DNA of 64,000 nt from Pseudocercospora fijiensis CIRAD86 (GCF_000340215.1 NW_006921534.1:5622955-5686954), one strand, 5' to 3'. Numbered from the stretch's first letter, positions 12,501 to 24,655 are shown. Numbers and translations: made by a program. The notes: generated from the letters alone by a model not told the origin.

Positions 12501-14220
12501 CTTCGCGATATAGCGACTACAAAAGCAAGTTATAGGCGGCGAACAACCTTCTTCCTATATTATAGTCGAAACTAGCTCTATAGTTAAATCTGCCCGAGGA
12601 TATCGAGCCGATTATAAAACGTATCTCTATTATATATATAGGGATACGAGACGCTAGTATAGCGCTAGCGGAACGTAAGAGTTTTATTAGCAGTCCCGTA
12701 AGAGTAGCGGCTACTATCGTTAGGAATAATAGGCTCTACTATAAGATACCTAATATAATCCTTAGTTTCGTATATACTCTATAACAGCTAGAGTAAGCAA
12801 GAGGAGGAGGCTTATACGAGACAAGCTTACCGTCGGGTAGCTTAGTCTCGTTAAGTAGTTCTAATCTCCCGCCTAGCTATTCTCGTCGTAGTAACCTTAT
12901 TTACTACGGCGATACGCTATATATCCCTAAGGACTACGCCTTACGTACGTAACTAATACGTATATGCTACGACGACCCTTTAGCTAGACACTTTAGTATA
13001 GCTAAGACTATAGACCTAATATGCCGAAAGTACTTCTAGCTAAAGATAGCCGAGGATATTACGGCCTATATCCGTACCTATAGAATTTGTTAATAGTCGA
13101 AGGCGAAGCGCTATCGCCTATATAGCGAGCTCGCTACGCTGCCTATACTAACCCGACTATAGCAAGAATTAACGATAGACTTTATTACTAATCTCCCGCC
13201 GAGTAAGCTCGGTACCTACGTATATACTACGATCCTCGTAATAGTCGACCGCTATACGAAAATAAGCCTCTTTATCCTAACGACGAAGAAGTGTATAGCA
13301 GTAGAACTCGCGGATATCCTTTAAAGGGAGGTAATTAGGCGTTTTAGAGTGCTATCGGGCATTATTAGCGATCGTAGATCGCTTTTTACTAGCTAGTTTT
13401 AGAGCGACTTCTACTTCGAAGCGTATATAAAGCGTAGGCTTAGTATAGCCTTCTATCCTTAGACTAATAGGCAAACCGAACGCGCGAACTAGACCCTCGA
13501 GCAATACCTACGATACTATTACTCTAAGAATTAGGATAAGTAGGCTAAACTATTGCCTTAGGCGGAGTTTGCCTACAATAATAGCGTTTATCCTACGTTG
13601 CGTATAAGCCCCTTTAAGATGCTCTACGGCTTTAACCCTAATTTGATACTAAGCGCAAATAAGCTGCTAGCTCGGGACGAGCTAACTAAGGGAAGGGCAC
13701 TAGCAGCTATTAACGCTACGGAGCGACTACGACAAGTATATAAAATGCTTACGGAATGCTAGTAGAAAGCAGCAGAATACTAGGCTAAGCAATACAATAC
13801 ATACTATACTACTAAGATATATAGTATAGGTAACTTAGTCTTACTATCGATAAAGAATATTAGCTTAGATATCCTAAAGAAGAAACTTAGCCTAAAGTAT
13901 ATAGGGCCTTTCTATATTATTAACGTAGTTAGAGCGTAGGCGTACCGCCTAGCACTACCGTTAAGCACGAAGATCTACAATGTTTTCTATATTTCCCTCC
14001 TCGAGCCTTAGTATAGGCGCGATAGCGAGGAGTATAAGATAAGTATGCCCGTCGCTAAAGGCGATAAGCAGTAGGTAGAAACAATCGTAGCAAAGAAGAT
14101 AAAGAAGCAGAAGGCGTACTACCTTATTAAGTAGCGAGGTTAGCCTAAAGAATACAACACTTAGGAGCTAGCTGTTTATATTAAAGATTCTATAGCGTTA
14201 GACGAGTTCGAAGCTTAAGC
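9600..14220 (+). pseudogene. Degenerate gag-pol of the gypsy element
   Basis: The zinc knuckle near 10438-10480 reads C-Y-S-Y-R-stop-K-G-Y-Y-K-N, so the expected Cys and His positions have become Tyr, as TGC/CAC to TAC/TAT would produce. The RT carries [21 protein letters not shown], and its catalytic box reads YFNDILIYS instead of Y-x-DD, so one of the two catalytic Asp codons is changed. The integrase core has DFITNLPPSK, then IVDRYTK and a SDRRSLFTS-like stretch with further stops. The tail reads YYLIK-stop-RG-stop-PKEYNT-stop-EL, a chromodomain in which the Trp positions are stops. Confidence 0.85.
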
Positions 14221-15609
14221 GAAGCGTAAGCGTAGGTAGTAATTAAAACAAAAGAAAATGAAACTTAAGAAAAATAGTAGACACGTACTCGTTTCGCTAC
14301 TAAAAAAAGGCCTATTAGCCTAGTATATATAAAGAAGGCGCCGCATAGGCGCGGCGACGGCGGGCCGCCTACTCTACTTATCCTTAGACTCCTTCTCGTC
14401 CTCCTCGGCCTCGATACCTATAGCGGTATCGATAGTAGCGACGGCGTTAGCGCCGACGCGCTAAGCGAGGTTCTAGTGCAGTTAGTATACGAAGCGTAAG
14501 TAAAACGAGGCTATAGGAAAAACTATACCTAACGACCGATCTCTACTAAGCCGGCTAAGTTAGTGCTAATATTTTCGAGGGTACTAAGGAGGTTAACGTC
14601 CGTAAGGGACCCGCTAGCGGCCCCCTTGCGGGCTAGGGCTTTGCCGCCTAGAGTTACCTTATTCTTGTTAATATAGAAGGCATCGAGCGTAGACAGAATA
14701 ACTAATATCGAGGTTAGTATACGAAGCGTAAGCAGAGCGTATAAGAAACCTACGTGCGACTACGGCGTCTAGGTTAGCCTAGAGAGCCTCTAAGGCCTCG
14801 TTAGACTCCTCGACGGAGTCGTAGCTGTCTAGATCGTAAAGGTCGCGCATAGCGCGTATAGCGCGAATACGCGCTAGTAGCGCTACGAGCGCGCGTGCTA
14901 TAATAGGAGTATAGGTATAATAGCTGCTATAGCAGCGATTATAGTTGCGCTTAGTAGTAGGGTCTATATTACCGCCTACGTAGAGCTTAGATAGGTTATC
15001 TAAAGCGAGTTAGTTACAAAGCGCGTATATATAGTAAGGGGCGAGAAAACATACTATTAGCTATTATATACCTAAAGTAACGAGTATAGCCTTCTAGGAC
15101 TTTTAGTAGGCGCTAGGTAGGCGTAGTAGATATCGAGGGCGGTACGCCTACGGCGCGCTTACCTAAGGTACGCGAAGGGGTAGATATACTAGTAATGTTT
15201 TTTTAGATAGATATTTAAAAAAGAAGAATCTTTAAGTAATACTAGGGGGGCGCGAGGGCAAAGCAGGCAGGGCGTAGGTATATAGTATTCGGAGCGCTTA
15301 GAAAAAGAAGAAGTTTTTAAGCGGGCTTCGAATGCTTTAAATACTCGCCTCGCTTTCGGATAGCTTGCGTTCTCGCGTAGCTACCGCGTTCTTAGAAATT
15401 TAGGCAACCTCTAGCTAGCACTAGAAGCAGCTACGCTTTAGGTCTATAGACAAACAAGCAACTACGAGGCAAATTATAACGTGCCTAGCAACTACAGCCT
15501 AGCGATAAGTGCGCACAAGACGCGTAAGTGTAGCGCAGAGTATAAGAAATAGTATAATTTACTATATTGCCCTATAGCTAGTATAGCTATACTAGGGGAA
15601 GGAGATAGT

Positions 15610-15918
15610 TGTAAGAACCTAAGTAAGTAAAGTCTCCTATTATGCCTTAGCAAGCCTATATAACAATTATGTAATATTATTACGTATACTACGGTGCTGT
15701 CTCGCTAGCGCAAAGCCTGCTTAGCGTATACGTAGAAAAGCTCGGTCGCTCGTACGGACATACTCGGTTACCGGCTCGGCATATATACTATCCGTACGTA
15801 GCCTAGTTAATAGTAAACGCTCTGCCCTACCCTAAAAAAGGCACGGTTTAGTTCTACTTTCTACTACGGCGATTAGTAGAGGGTGTTCTATACGTTGCTA
15901 TATACCTATTTTCTTATA
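15610..15918 (+). repeat. 3' LTR of the gypsy element
   Basis: 309 bp, equal in length to the 5' copy. The start TGTAAG is less mutated than TACAAG of the 5' copy, and the end reads TTATA. It is followed at once by target duplication TACGA (15919-15923). Confidence 0.93.
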
Positions 15919-16790
15919 TACGATAAGAACTCGCTATACCTCTTAAGTAGCTTAATGCCCTTCTTAGTAGTATGTGTAATGCCCTATTTAAGGCCTTTAG
16001 ACGTCTATACCTAGAAGACCTAGTAATAACAACTACGCTTAATCGCACGCTCTCTCGCCTCTTTAATTTGCCGTAGAATAGCGCTTTTACTAGGGATAAT
16101 ATAGCGCTTATCTCGATTGTAGTATAGTAAGCTTCTTACTAGGTTATATAACGTCTAATACTAAATAGCGTAGCTACTAATGTTGCTGTAGTTATCTTTT
16201 AAAAAGTCTCTCGTACGACTAACCCGTAGTAATCTATCTAGCTTCTTTTAACCTATCTCTTTTAGGTATACGTTAGTCCGCCGAGCGTCGCTATACTATA
16301 AGGTATAGGTATGTTTTTATCGATAATCGGTACGCTAGACAAGAACCTTCGTAGGCTTACTATTAATAGTATCGTAGTACTATAATATAGTAAGATTAAG
16401 CCTATAAGGCTCGAAGGGCGTATATTCTAGCTTTAGGCAACTAGAAATAGTATCCTCGACCTTCTTCTTCTTTGCTTCCGCCGCTTCTATCCGCTTAGCC
16501 TTAATATACTTATAATAGGACCTAGAAACGATACTACTATTATAGTCTGCTTTAGGGATTATTATACGAGTATAGCTATATATATTAGATATTAGTTTAA
16601 TAGTAACAATCTATTTAGTATAGGATAGCGGTATATCCTTATCGATAAGGAAGAGCCTATCGCGAAGGACGCTAAGATTGCTAAGCGTATCGCTATTACC
16701 GTTAGGTATAGCGATAACTAGTAGATCCTCTATTATAGCGATAATAGAGGTAACGAGGTAGTAGTAATTTCGAAATTCCTAAAATTATAA
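15919..16790 (-). mobile_element. MULE-like DNA transposon remnant, 5' (N-terminal) part
   Basis: Read on the minus strand from about 16750 towards 15924 this gives a degenerate coding stretch, including SYYKYIKAKRIEAAEAKKKK and a basic helical region. It reaches the target duplication in the same frame in which the other half resumes at 8916; only a TAA (from CAA) sits at the join. Composition is the same RIP type as the rest of the island. The border with unique sequence is near 16790. Confidence 0.5.
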
Positions 16791-17318
16791 CGCGAATGCA
16801 TACGAATTTCATAGTCTTAGCGGGGCATATAAAACGTTATTTAATTGTGGATCTCTACGGAATGGGCTACCCGAGAATTAGCGCGTTGCCAGAATACAGA
16901 CACCTAGTTAAGGTTCGAAGACGACATGCCTCGCGTGGTTCCTGTAACGGCCTCCATCAAGGTCATCACTGCCCTATATGTATCCTGTATAAACATATCA
17001 ACAGTGCGTCCTTATACCCATCAGCATGACCACGACGAACACGAAACCAACGCGACTCGACAGAGCTACTCGCATTAGAGTCTCCGCCTTTCTACCGAGC
17101 TCGGGTTGTTCGTCACAATGCCACATACCCCGCGTGCCCGCCCAGAACCATGAGCCTAAGCGGCAGAAGGAAGAGCTCGAGCAATAAAGTAAACAACTAC
17201 TCTTCGTTTCGTACAGAAGCGGAGGTATTTCCATCCTCCTCCAAGTACCAGGCATCCTTGACTTTGTGTTCGAAGAGCCTAATCGTGACCACAACCTGTT
17301 CCGCAAGATAGTTTGAGT
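16791..17318. other. Intergenic, upstream of the cyclase gene
   Basis: Normal-composition DNA that probably holds the promoter and 5' UTR of the downstream gene. The frames at 16796-17029 (plus) and 16998-17465 (minus) have no family resemblance, and the minus one is a shadow of exon 1. Confidence 0.4.
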
Positions 17319-18393
17319 ATGTCTAACATTCCAGACTTCGATGACTTGCCCAAGGTAGAGGGCATGCCGCAAGGTATGACTTCGTACCGCATCTCCATCA
17401 TGATTACCAATACTTTGCTGACGACAATCAGGGTGTGCCTGGGGCCTGTGGGACAAGGATGGCAAGAAAGACGTCTACGGCACTCTCAACCTCCTCACAC
17501 CAGAAGTCATCAAAGCCGCCTATGCCGAAGCCAAGGAAGGCGTTCACGTCTCCCTCAACTGGCCCATCGGAGCAATCAAAACCCCAGGCTTCGGTCGTAA
17601 AGGACTAGTCCACAAAGTCGTCAGCTTCGTCGACACTCCACTAGCCTGCCACGGCTACGACGACGAAGTCGAATTCAACACCCAATGCTCATCCCAATGG
17701 GACTCCTTAGTGCACTTCCACCACCAAGCCAGCCAATCCGGCTACAACTTCACCAAAACCTCCGTCGACGAACTCACCCAACAGCACGGAAACGAAGACC
17801 ACGACCAAAAACTCCCCACCCTAAACCACTGGCACAAACGCGGCGGCATGGTCGCCCGCGGCGTCTTCATCGATTTCAAAAAATTCGCCGAAGAAACCGG
17901 CCGTCCTTTCAACCCTTTCACCGACGACAAGATCACAGTCCAAGACATCGAAACTGTAGCAAAAAAACAAAACGTCGAATTCAAACCCGGCGATGTAATC
18001 ATAATCCGCTCCGGCTTCACCGAAGCCCTCTCCAACATCTCCGGCGAAGCCCAAGCCAAATTAATGTCCTCCCACCGCGTCGCCGGCGTCACGGGGGACG
18101 TAGAAACGGCAAAATGGTTCTGGAACAAACACTTCAGCGCCGTGGCAGGCGACATGATCGCTTTCGAACACATTCCTCCAATAGTCAACGGCAAAGAAGG
18201 TGACGTTTCCGAATTAGTTTTGCATCAATATTTTTTGGGATTGTTTGGGATGTCGATTGGGGAACTTTGGGATTTGAAAGCGCTGTCGGAGACGGCGGAG
18301 AGGTTGGGTCGGTATTCGTTTTTGTTGACGAGTGTGCCGTTGAATGTTCCGGGGGGCATTGGCAGTCCGCCGAATGCTTTGGCGATTTTTTAG
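17319..18393 (+). CDS. Cyclase-family protein (PF04199, kynurenine-formamidase-like fold)
   Basis: Exon 1 is 17319-17373; a 58-bp intron follows (17374-17431: GTATGA donor, GCTGAC branch, ATCAG acceptor, phase 1); exon 2 is 17432-18393. Product 338 residues. The junction restores GCAWGLWDKDGKKDVYGTLN, the usual N-terminal motif of fungal members. Other landmarks: QWDSLVHFHHQ (about 107-117), the site corresponding to the metal-binding HxGTHxD region of the superfamily but with the fungal QWDxxxHF variant; FKPGDVIIIRSGF; and HIPPIV near the C-terminus. The family contains metal-dependent hydrolases; the substrate of this fungal branch is not known to me. The start is the ATG at 17319; the upstream in-frame TTG is not a start. 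Confidence 0.85.
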
Positions 18394-19058
18394 TACTAGC
18401 AGCAGGATACATACTCTGGACGTATGGATGGATGATTTTGGCATGTGATAGTTACTCCCAGCCTTCGTCATATCCAAACCTCGTGCATCGCCTCTTTCAA
18501 CACAGTGCCAAGTTAAAAGGTGAGCATGCCGAGAAAAGCATTGCGCCTCGGCGTCATCAGGATCAAGGCTCGATTCGGCCCCAAGAATCCGTCACGTCCG
18601 TCTGATTCGATTGGTGATGGAGCTAGGATCAAGCATGTGAGAGTCATAAAGCCTGAACCATGGCAATTTCTGCCTTGTTCCGACGTACCGGCGCTGATGG
18701 CTGGGTCTAGGCTCGTTGGAAGAGAAGTAGACAATAAGAAGTTTTACATTGCATCTCACAAATTCCCGCTCCCTCCGTAGTACAGTAAAAGGCTGTTGGT
18801 ATTAGTATACAAAGAGTGAGAGAGAACAAAAAACCCCGAGTATTGGTATATCAGACTTTTTGGGGGAATGGTAATCATTTCTCGCTTTTTCGCCTCGGCC
18901 TCGCACTGTTATGCCGTAGCATCCCTCGCTCGTTTTTGATCTCGCTGTTCCATTTCACTTCATGCATTTTTTTTTTCAGGTTTTCGCCATCATCATCGCA
19001 TGTGAAAAACGTAATGTCGATCATCATTCGTCGTCTGCCTTCCTAGTCATCCCTTTGT
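18394..19058. other. Intergenic between convergent genes
   Basis: 3' regions of the cyclase gene (plus) and of the NG-repeat gene (minus). A basic 84-residue frame beginning at ATG 18526 has no support. Poly-T/TC tracts near 18968-18977 are compatible with 3' UTR elements. Confidence 0.35.
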
Positions 19059-20088
19059 TCATCCAATAGGATGCCATCCGTTCTCCGGATCGCAATGAGG
19101 GATCTGGAGAAATCCACCGGGTACGTAGCTGCCTCTCGAATCTGATGATGAATTGGAGGGCGTGGCTGTTTGACCATTGCCGTTCACATTGACGTGGCCA
19201 TTCTCGATGCCATTGAGGCCGTTCCCATTCATTTGGCCGTTCGCTGAGCCATTAGTATGACCGTTCGTGATACCATTTGAGAGTCCGTTGGTGTGTCCGT
19301 TGGTATAGCCATCCAGATGAACGATGCCATTTGTGTGACCATTCATGGGCCCGTTGACTTGACCGTTTGCGTGTCCATTGAGGCCCATAAACGCTACTCT
19401 GCGTGATTGCAGATGTCGATCCAAAGCTGTTTCGCTAGCACATGTCAAGCAGATTTGCCGATGTGTTGAATCGTGAGATGGTCTATGTTGGCACGCCTCG
19501 AGGTCAATTTGCTTCAGTATGCCAGCTGTTGGAAGCTTTAGCAAGAGTCTTTGCAGAGATGGCCATGTTCTTACCTCCAAGAGCCGGCTCCGAGATGTTA
19601 TGGGAGTATTTGATAGCCTTTGCGGGTACGCCGAGCAGGATGAGATATTCCTGCCCTTTCAGTAATGTCGGCCGATTCAATCCAAGCGATGTAAGTAGAG
19701 AATCGACATGAAAGACCATACTGGCGAGCCCTTTGCCCAAGAACTTGGTGTCAATCTCGTACAGGACGACATCACTTCCACCGGGCTCCCTTTGCCTCGC
19801 CCGGATCTCTCCCCACGAATGAGCGCACCATGGATCGTCCCATACTGATATGAAGCAGCTGTCTACTCTCGACCGAAACCACTTCAAATGCTCTGCGACA
19901 GCGAAACAGAGCTCTTGCACGTTTTCAGGTACCAAATTCGACCGCGCCTTCAGGTTCCCGCCATCCAAGTAAGCTCGCGAACCCGAATGTTGGATGCGGT
20001 ACAAGGTGGCCGGCAGAGGTCGGGACGAAAAGGTATCCAGAAAGTTGCATAAATTATCCAGATACGTAGACTTGGAGACGCCGGTCAT
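19059..20088 (-). CDS. DUF7587-like protein with Asn-Gly repeat tail
   Basis: Exon 1 is 20088-19575 (171 codons plus one base); a 48-bp intron (19574-19527 with AG at 19527/19526, GTAAGA donor, GCTAAAG branch) is followed by exon 2, 19525-19059. Product about 326 residues. The N-terminal half (LPATLYRIQHSGSRAYLDGGNL) resembles a fungal domain of unknown function annotated as DUF7587; that match is from memory and tentative. Residues about 218-290 form a low-complexity tail of NG dipeptides spaced 3-5 residues apart (NGHANG, NGHTNG, NGITNG), then a short Ser-rich segment. An alternative acceptor at the CTAG near 19440 is out of frame, which supports the chosen splice. No function is known to me. 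Confidence 0.65.
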
Positions 20089-21157
20089 CCTGCAGGGTTG
20101 GCTTTGGAGTCGAGCGACATTCGTCGTCTAGCATGAGGAGCTGATGAACACTTACAAGCTCCTGTATCGCCGCTGAGGTTCTGAAAGAAGCGGAATCGGA
20201 CCACCTCTAATAATTCTGGTCGTCAGCGTCGTAGTCTTTGCAGGCGTGCGCGTGCTACCCCTCTGCAGCTAAGGGACATGGGTGTTGCCTGGCTTTTGAG
20301 GAGAAGCTCAGAACTCTCTCGTTGATAGGCCTGTCCTTGAGTCCAAGCCCGAGAATGCGCCATGCGGTCAGGTGACAAAAGCGAACCGAAAACACAGCGC
20401 AATCCGAGCGAACCGACTTATTGAGTGATACTGTATTTCATTCGCATGTCGTCTCAAAGACAGGACGACAAACACTTGTGGGCGCCTCGGTCGAGAAGGA
20501 ATAGTTGTGACTTGATGCAGGAATTTCTTTTCGTGAACGCGATGATCGAACTTCAAGGTCAAGCAAATAGACGCGGGATCGATAGCGTACCAACTGTATG
20601 GTACAGTTGTCACACTCACGAGATAGCGTAGCCTTGTAAGGCTGCATTTGGTGATCAAAATTCTGCTTGCTGAAGCAGGGATTGGGTCTGCATTTGTGAT
20701 TAACGACGAACGATTTCAGCATCAGCAGCGAAAGTCTTGAATGCCCGCCATTCTGTAACCTTTATAGTTACCTGGTTGTTCTGACCATTACGGTCATTCC
20801 CCTCTTCGGCCGAAGGGTTCCAACATGGCTGAGGCTGAACTTTCGTTCACACCAAGCATCCTCACCCTGAGTTCGACATGATGAAGGTCGATGCCAGCAA
20901 AGGACTAGGTGACGGCATCTGGGCATTTCTAGGTATCATTCATCGGCCGCACTTGTGGCTATTGAGCTGGTCGCGGAGAGGTGAGCGCCATCTTTGCGCA
21001 ACTCTGGTCAGGGCAGCTCTTGGTGCTTGCCACCGGCTTACCCGAGAAGCCGTGCTGGAGCCAGGCCACAGAGTGCGTCCGACTTTGTGTAGCAACATTA
21101 TGGCGGTTGATTGCTGGTTTCGTAGATTTAGATGAGAGCCCGCCTAGATGTCAGAGA
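20089..21157. other. Intergenic, about 1 kb, nothing recognised
   Basis: It lies between the 5' end of the NG-repeat gene and the 3' end of argB, both on the minus strand. Frames at 20368-20658, 20425-20631 and 20878-21135 overlap one another and show no domain. Confidence 0.35.
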
Positions 21158-22430
21158 TCATGACGATTTTCCGGTGAGCTTCTCCATCATGGCCTTGACT
21201 CGTCCTGCATGTATTTGCTCTGAGATCTCTGCCGGGATGACCTCGCCTTTGTTGACGACGAAAGCCTCCAACGCGGCGACTGCGGCCCAGAGACGATTCT
21301 CTGCTTCTTGGAAGACGAGGCTGGCAGGCGAGTAGAAGACTTCATCGGCGACCTGGACCTCTCAGTGAGCAAAGTTGCGATATGATCCAAAATCACGCAC
21401 GAGCATCAGGCTCAAGGTTTGAGGAATACTTCGTGACCTAAGTCGGACGTACCTCTTCAGGGTGTCGTGGTAGACAATGCATGAACTTCCAGCTCTCTTT
21501 CGCTCCACCTCTCTGTGCAAGCTCTTTCGTGATCTGGAAGCCTGCAAAATCTTGCAGCCTCTTCTTCGCCTCGGCTTCTTGACCCATGCTGACCCAGGTA
21601 TCTGTCACCAGCACGTCGGCATTCTTGACAGCTTCAGCTGGTTCATGGGTCTCGGTGAGTTTGAAGTTCGGGCTTGTTGACTTGATGATATTTCTCATGA
21701 AGTCAGGAATCTCGTATCCTTTGGGCGTGGCCACAGCGACCTCGACACCAAGCTTGGCAGCACCGATAGCAAGATCGAACAGTACGTTGTTTGCGTCACC
21801 GACCCATGCAATCTTGAGTCCTTCAAGACCTAAGCTCTCTGCACCGGCACTCTCTGAGCTTGGGAAAGCCTCGAGGAGTGTTTGAAAGTCGGCAATACTC
21901 TGCAGAGGGTGGTACAGGTCCGATAGTGCATTGATGACTGGCTTGCTGCTGTGCTTGGCCATGGTTGCAACATCATCGTGGGCATTGACTCGTGCGACGA
22001 TGGCTGAGACCATGCTGCTGATAACCACACTTGTGTCGTATAATGACTCGTTTACACCAAGTTGAATATCTTGGCTTCCCAAGAACATCGGGTTGCCACC
22101 CATCATCGCTATAGCCCCCTCCGTAGAGACTCTTGTGCGGGTGCTTCGCTTGGTGAACATGATGGCGACTGTCTGAGCCATAAGTCGGGCTTGAAGGTGT
22201 GGGGGGACGGCGTGGGACTTGACGGCCGTCTTGTATTTGGAGGCATTTCGGACGAGGGTGGTGAGCTCTGAAGGAAGGAGGTCGGATATAGAGAGTAGAT
22301 GTCGTGGTGCGCAAGGTGATTGAGCTGGCTGGGAGGCAGAGGGAGCACTGCTCGCGAATCGCTTTGGGGTTAGGCAAGCATTCGTGAGTGTTCGCAGGAC
22401 AGCGGGTCGACAGAGCGTGGAGGGAGGCAT
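21158..22430 (-). CDS. argB: Ornithine carbamoyltransferase, mitochondrial precursor
   Basis: Exon 1 is 22430-21453; a 94-bp intron (21452-21359: GTACGT donor, phase 0) is followed by exon 2, 21358-21158. Product 392 residues. It converts ornithine plus carbamoyl phosphate to citrulline in arginine biosynthesis; the fungal enzyme is in the mitochondrial matrix. Seen: a basic, acid-free leader (about 1-35); carbamoyl-phosphate motif STRTR (96-100); HPLQ (174-177); the ornithine-binding DxxxSMG region within DTWVSMGQE (277-285); and the catalytic HCLPR (318-322), just before the intron. Exon 2 begins VQVADEVFYSP and ends SLTGKSS-like. The start at 22428-22430 follows a CT-rich leader. An in-frame ATG at 22550 would add 40 residues and cannot be excluded. 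The gene symbol follows Aspergillus usage. Confidence 0.93.
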
Positions 22431-24542
22431 TGGGGATTTGGAGGCACTGTGAGGCTGTGCTAATGTAATGAGAGGAGAGAAAAAAATTGCCTGGCATGGC
22501 ACAGCTCTCACAGTCAGAGCTCTCGCACTGCTCCAAAATGCAAGGGCCATGTTCGCCGATCCCCCGGCGCCCGCGGGGCAAAGCGCCAAGACCGCAAGCG
22601 AGCCTCCCGTGACGGGTGACGGGAAGGAACGAACCTTAGCGTAAGTATAGGGTCTGAAATTGCTGCAGGGTCGCCGTAATCTTGTAGTCAGCTGTAGATA
22701 TCAATATCAACTGTATACGCTATCGGCAACCGTATATATATAGTATATAGATATTATGCTATTTATTAATACTATACTATATACCGTCGTCTGCTATAGA
22801 GCTTTATAAACCGTAGAGACCTACTTCTACTATAGAAGCTAATTATACTGTATGCTAAGCGGTTGCGGAGTGGATACTAGCACCTCCGACTTTAGCTAAT
22901 TAGCTTTTACGCTTCTAAATATTTCTCTACTACTACTACTATTAAGTCTCTCGGGCGCTTATAGATTTCGTACTATAATATAGCTATATAAATTGATCTT
23001 CCTTTTCCCGCGCGCGTCGAGATAGCCGAAATCCCTCCGTAGCGCCCGCCGCTAGATACTCCGGTATAGAAATCCATCCCGAATAATCTATCCTAAATAT
23101 TCAACATTCTAGGTCTTCTATACGACTATGTCTATCGGTCCTAATTAGCTATTTATTTACTTAACAATTCGGCAGCCTTTTATTATAGGGCGGCGGGCAG
23201 CGTAGTGCAGCGGTAGAATTATGCTAACGAGTAAATAGATGCGTGCACATTTGAGATAGCTATCTTAGAATCTAACTATGCGTTTAAAGCAAAAATCTTT
23301 GCCTGCTTGCGATACGACTTAAGCTTTAGCATTCGAGCAAGAGACAGAGCAGCGTGATTTGTTAGACTATAAGTTTAAATAGATGCATTTCGAGACAGGC
23401 AGTTATAAGTAGAAGGACTATATTATTAAAGAGATATATAGCAATAATATTAAAGAGACGAACAAGATACTGTTTTCCTAGGCAAGAAAGAGAGCGCTAG
23501 ACCTCCGGTCAGTTAAGTCTAATACTATTAAGCGCTGCCGCGTAAGTTGAGATCCCTAATACTATACTGCCCGCCTACCCTTTTTTTTAATCTTTAGCAC
23601 TCTGCTCTTCTCCTCTAAAGCTGTATTATGCTATACTTTTTTGCTCTAACAGCGATGCTCTAGCTTTTCCTTTAGCAAAACTTTTACATATCTAAATATG
23701 CTACACTTCGCTTAAGTGCTCTTTAGTGTGCTAGCGGTATAATGTTTTGCTACAGATGTTCGCTTTAGATTTAGTGCTACAGATTTAGTGCTATACTAAC
23801 AATATTATAGAAATACGTCGGCTCTATTATAGAGGAAGAAGACTCCGGCCTTTTAGCTATAAATAATAAAGAGACTCTCGAGTTCTTCGAGAACCGCTTT
23901 AGCGAAGACGAGTTCTTTATCGTATAGGTTGACATCTAGCTCTCTTAACTTTACTTTCTCCTATATCTCGTTAAGATTAGTAGGTTCAGTAATACTAACG
24001 ATCTGCAGTTTTTTTTATATAAAAGGTCGTTTAGACTACGACAAGTCCGCCTAGTAGGGCCAAACTTTCTGCTAGTGTATGTTATTTAATATTGCATACA
24101 TAGCCGATGTCTAGCTAGTAAAGCATTATTTAATATAAGCTTTGAACCTTTAAACCTCTAGACCTCCGAACCTCCGAACCTTCGCCGCTTCCGTAGATAG
24201 CATATACTAATTAGATCGTAGGGTAGTATCGCTCCCTATACTCGGAGACTGCGATAGCTCTCCGAGCTAATAAGAAACTCGGTATAGTGTTAATAATGCT
24301 TTTGCGGCGGCAGCTGCTGCTGCTGCTGTTCCTAGCAATTTATAAGCAATGCTAATTATATATATATAGGCAAGCGAGACGAGAACGCTAATACGGCTCT
24401 CGTAGCTATATACGATAGCTACCCGTAAGTTGATCTTTAACAGATTACTATAAGCTTAGGCTGTTATCTAACAAGACATATCGATTACGAGCATTTCATT
24501 TAATCTCCTATCTAGCTAGCCCTTTAGCATCTTAGCCCTTTG

Positions 24543-24655
24543 GCATCTCTTAATACCTTAGTATCTCTCGACATCTCAACATCTTAGCATCTTAGCATCT
24601 TAGTATCTTAGCATCTTAGCATCTTAACATCTTAGCATTTCAGCATTTTAGCTTA
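24543..24655. repeat. Degenerate 8-bp tandem repeat, unit CATCTTAG
   Basis: About a dozen imperfect copies inside the large transposon island. The best run is near 24580-24650, with copies differing by single transitions. Confidence 0.75.

Larger units (their letters stand above)
8922..15918 (+). mobile_element. Complete Ty3/gypsy chromovirus-type LTR retrotransposon, RIP-inactivated
   Basis: A full element of 6,997 bp with two 309-bp LTRs, flanked by the 5-bp direct repeat TACGA (8917-8921 and 15919-15923), a target-site duplication. Order on the plus strand: gag region with a ruined CCHC zinc knuckle (about 10438-10480), protease region, reverse transcriptase (11150-11730), RNase H (about 12080-12420), integrase (about 12940-13640), then a chromodomain-like tail (about 14080-14220). 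This protease-RT-RNaseH-IN-chromodomain order defines chromoviruses. Every domain carries several TAG/TAA stops, so nothing is translatable. It is inserted into the MULE-like element around it. Confidence 0.88.

Noticed and set aside
23190..23290. Sequence resembling a tRNA A-box (TAGTGCAGCGG), possible tRNA gene or SINE
   Set aside because: No matching B-box at proper spacing and no cloverleaf pairing could be drawn; too weak to call.
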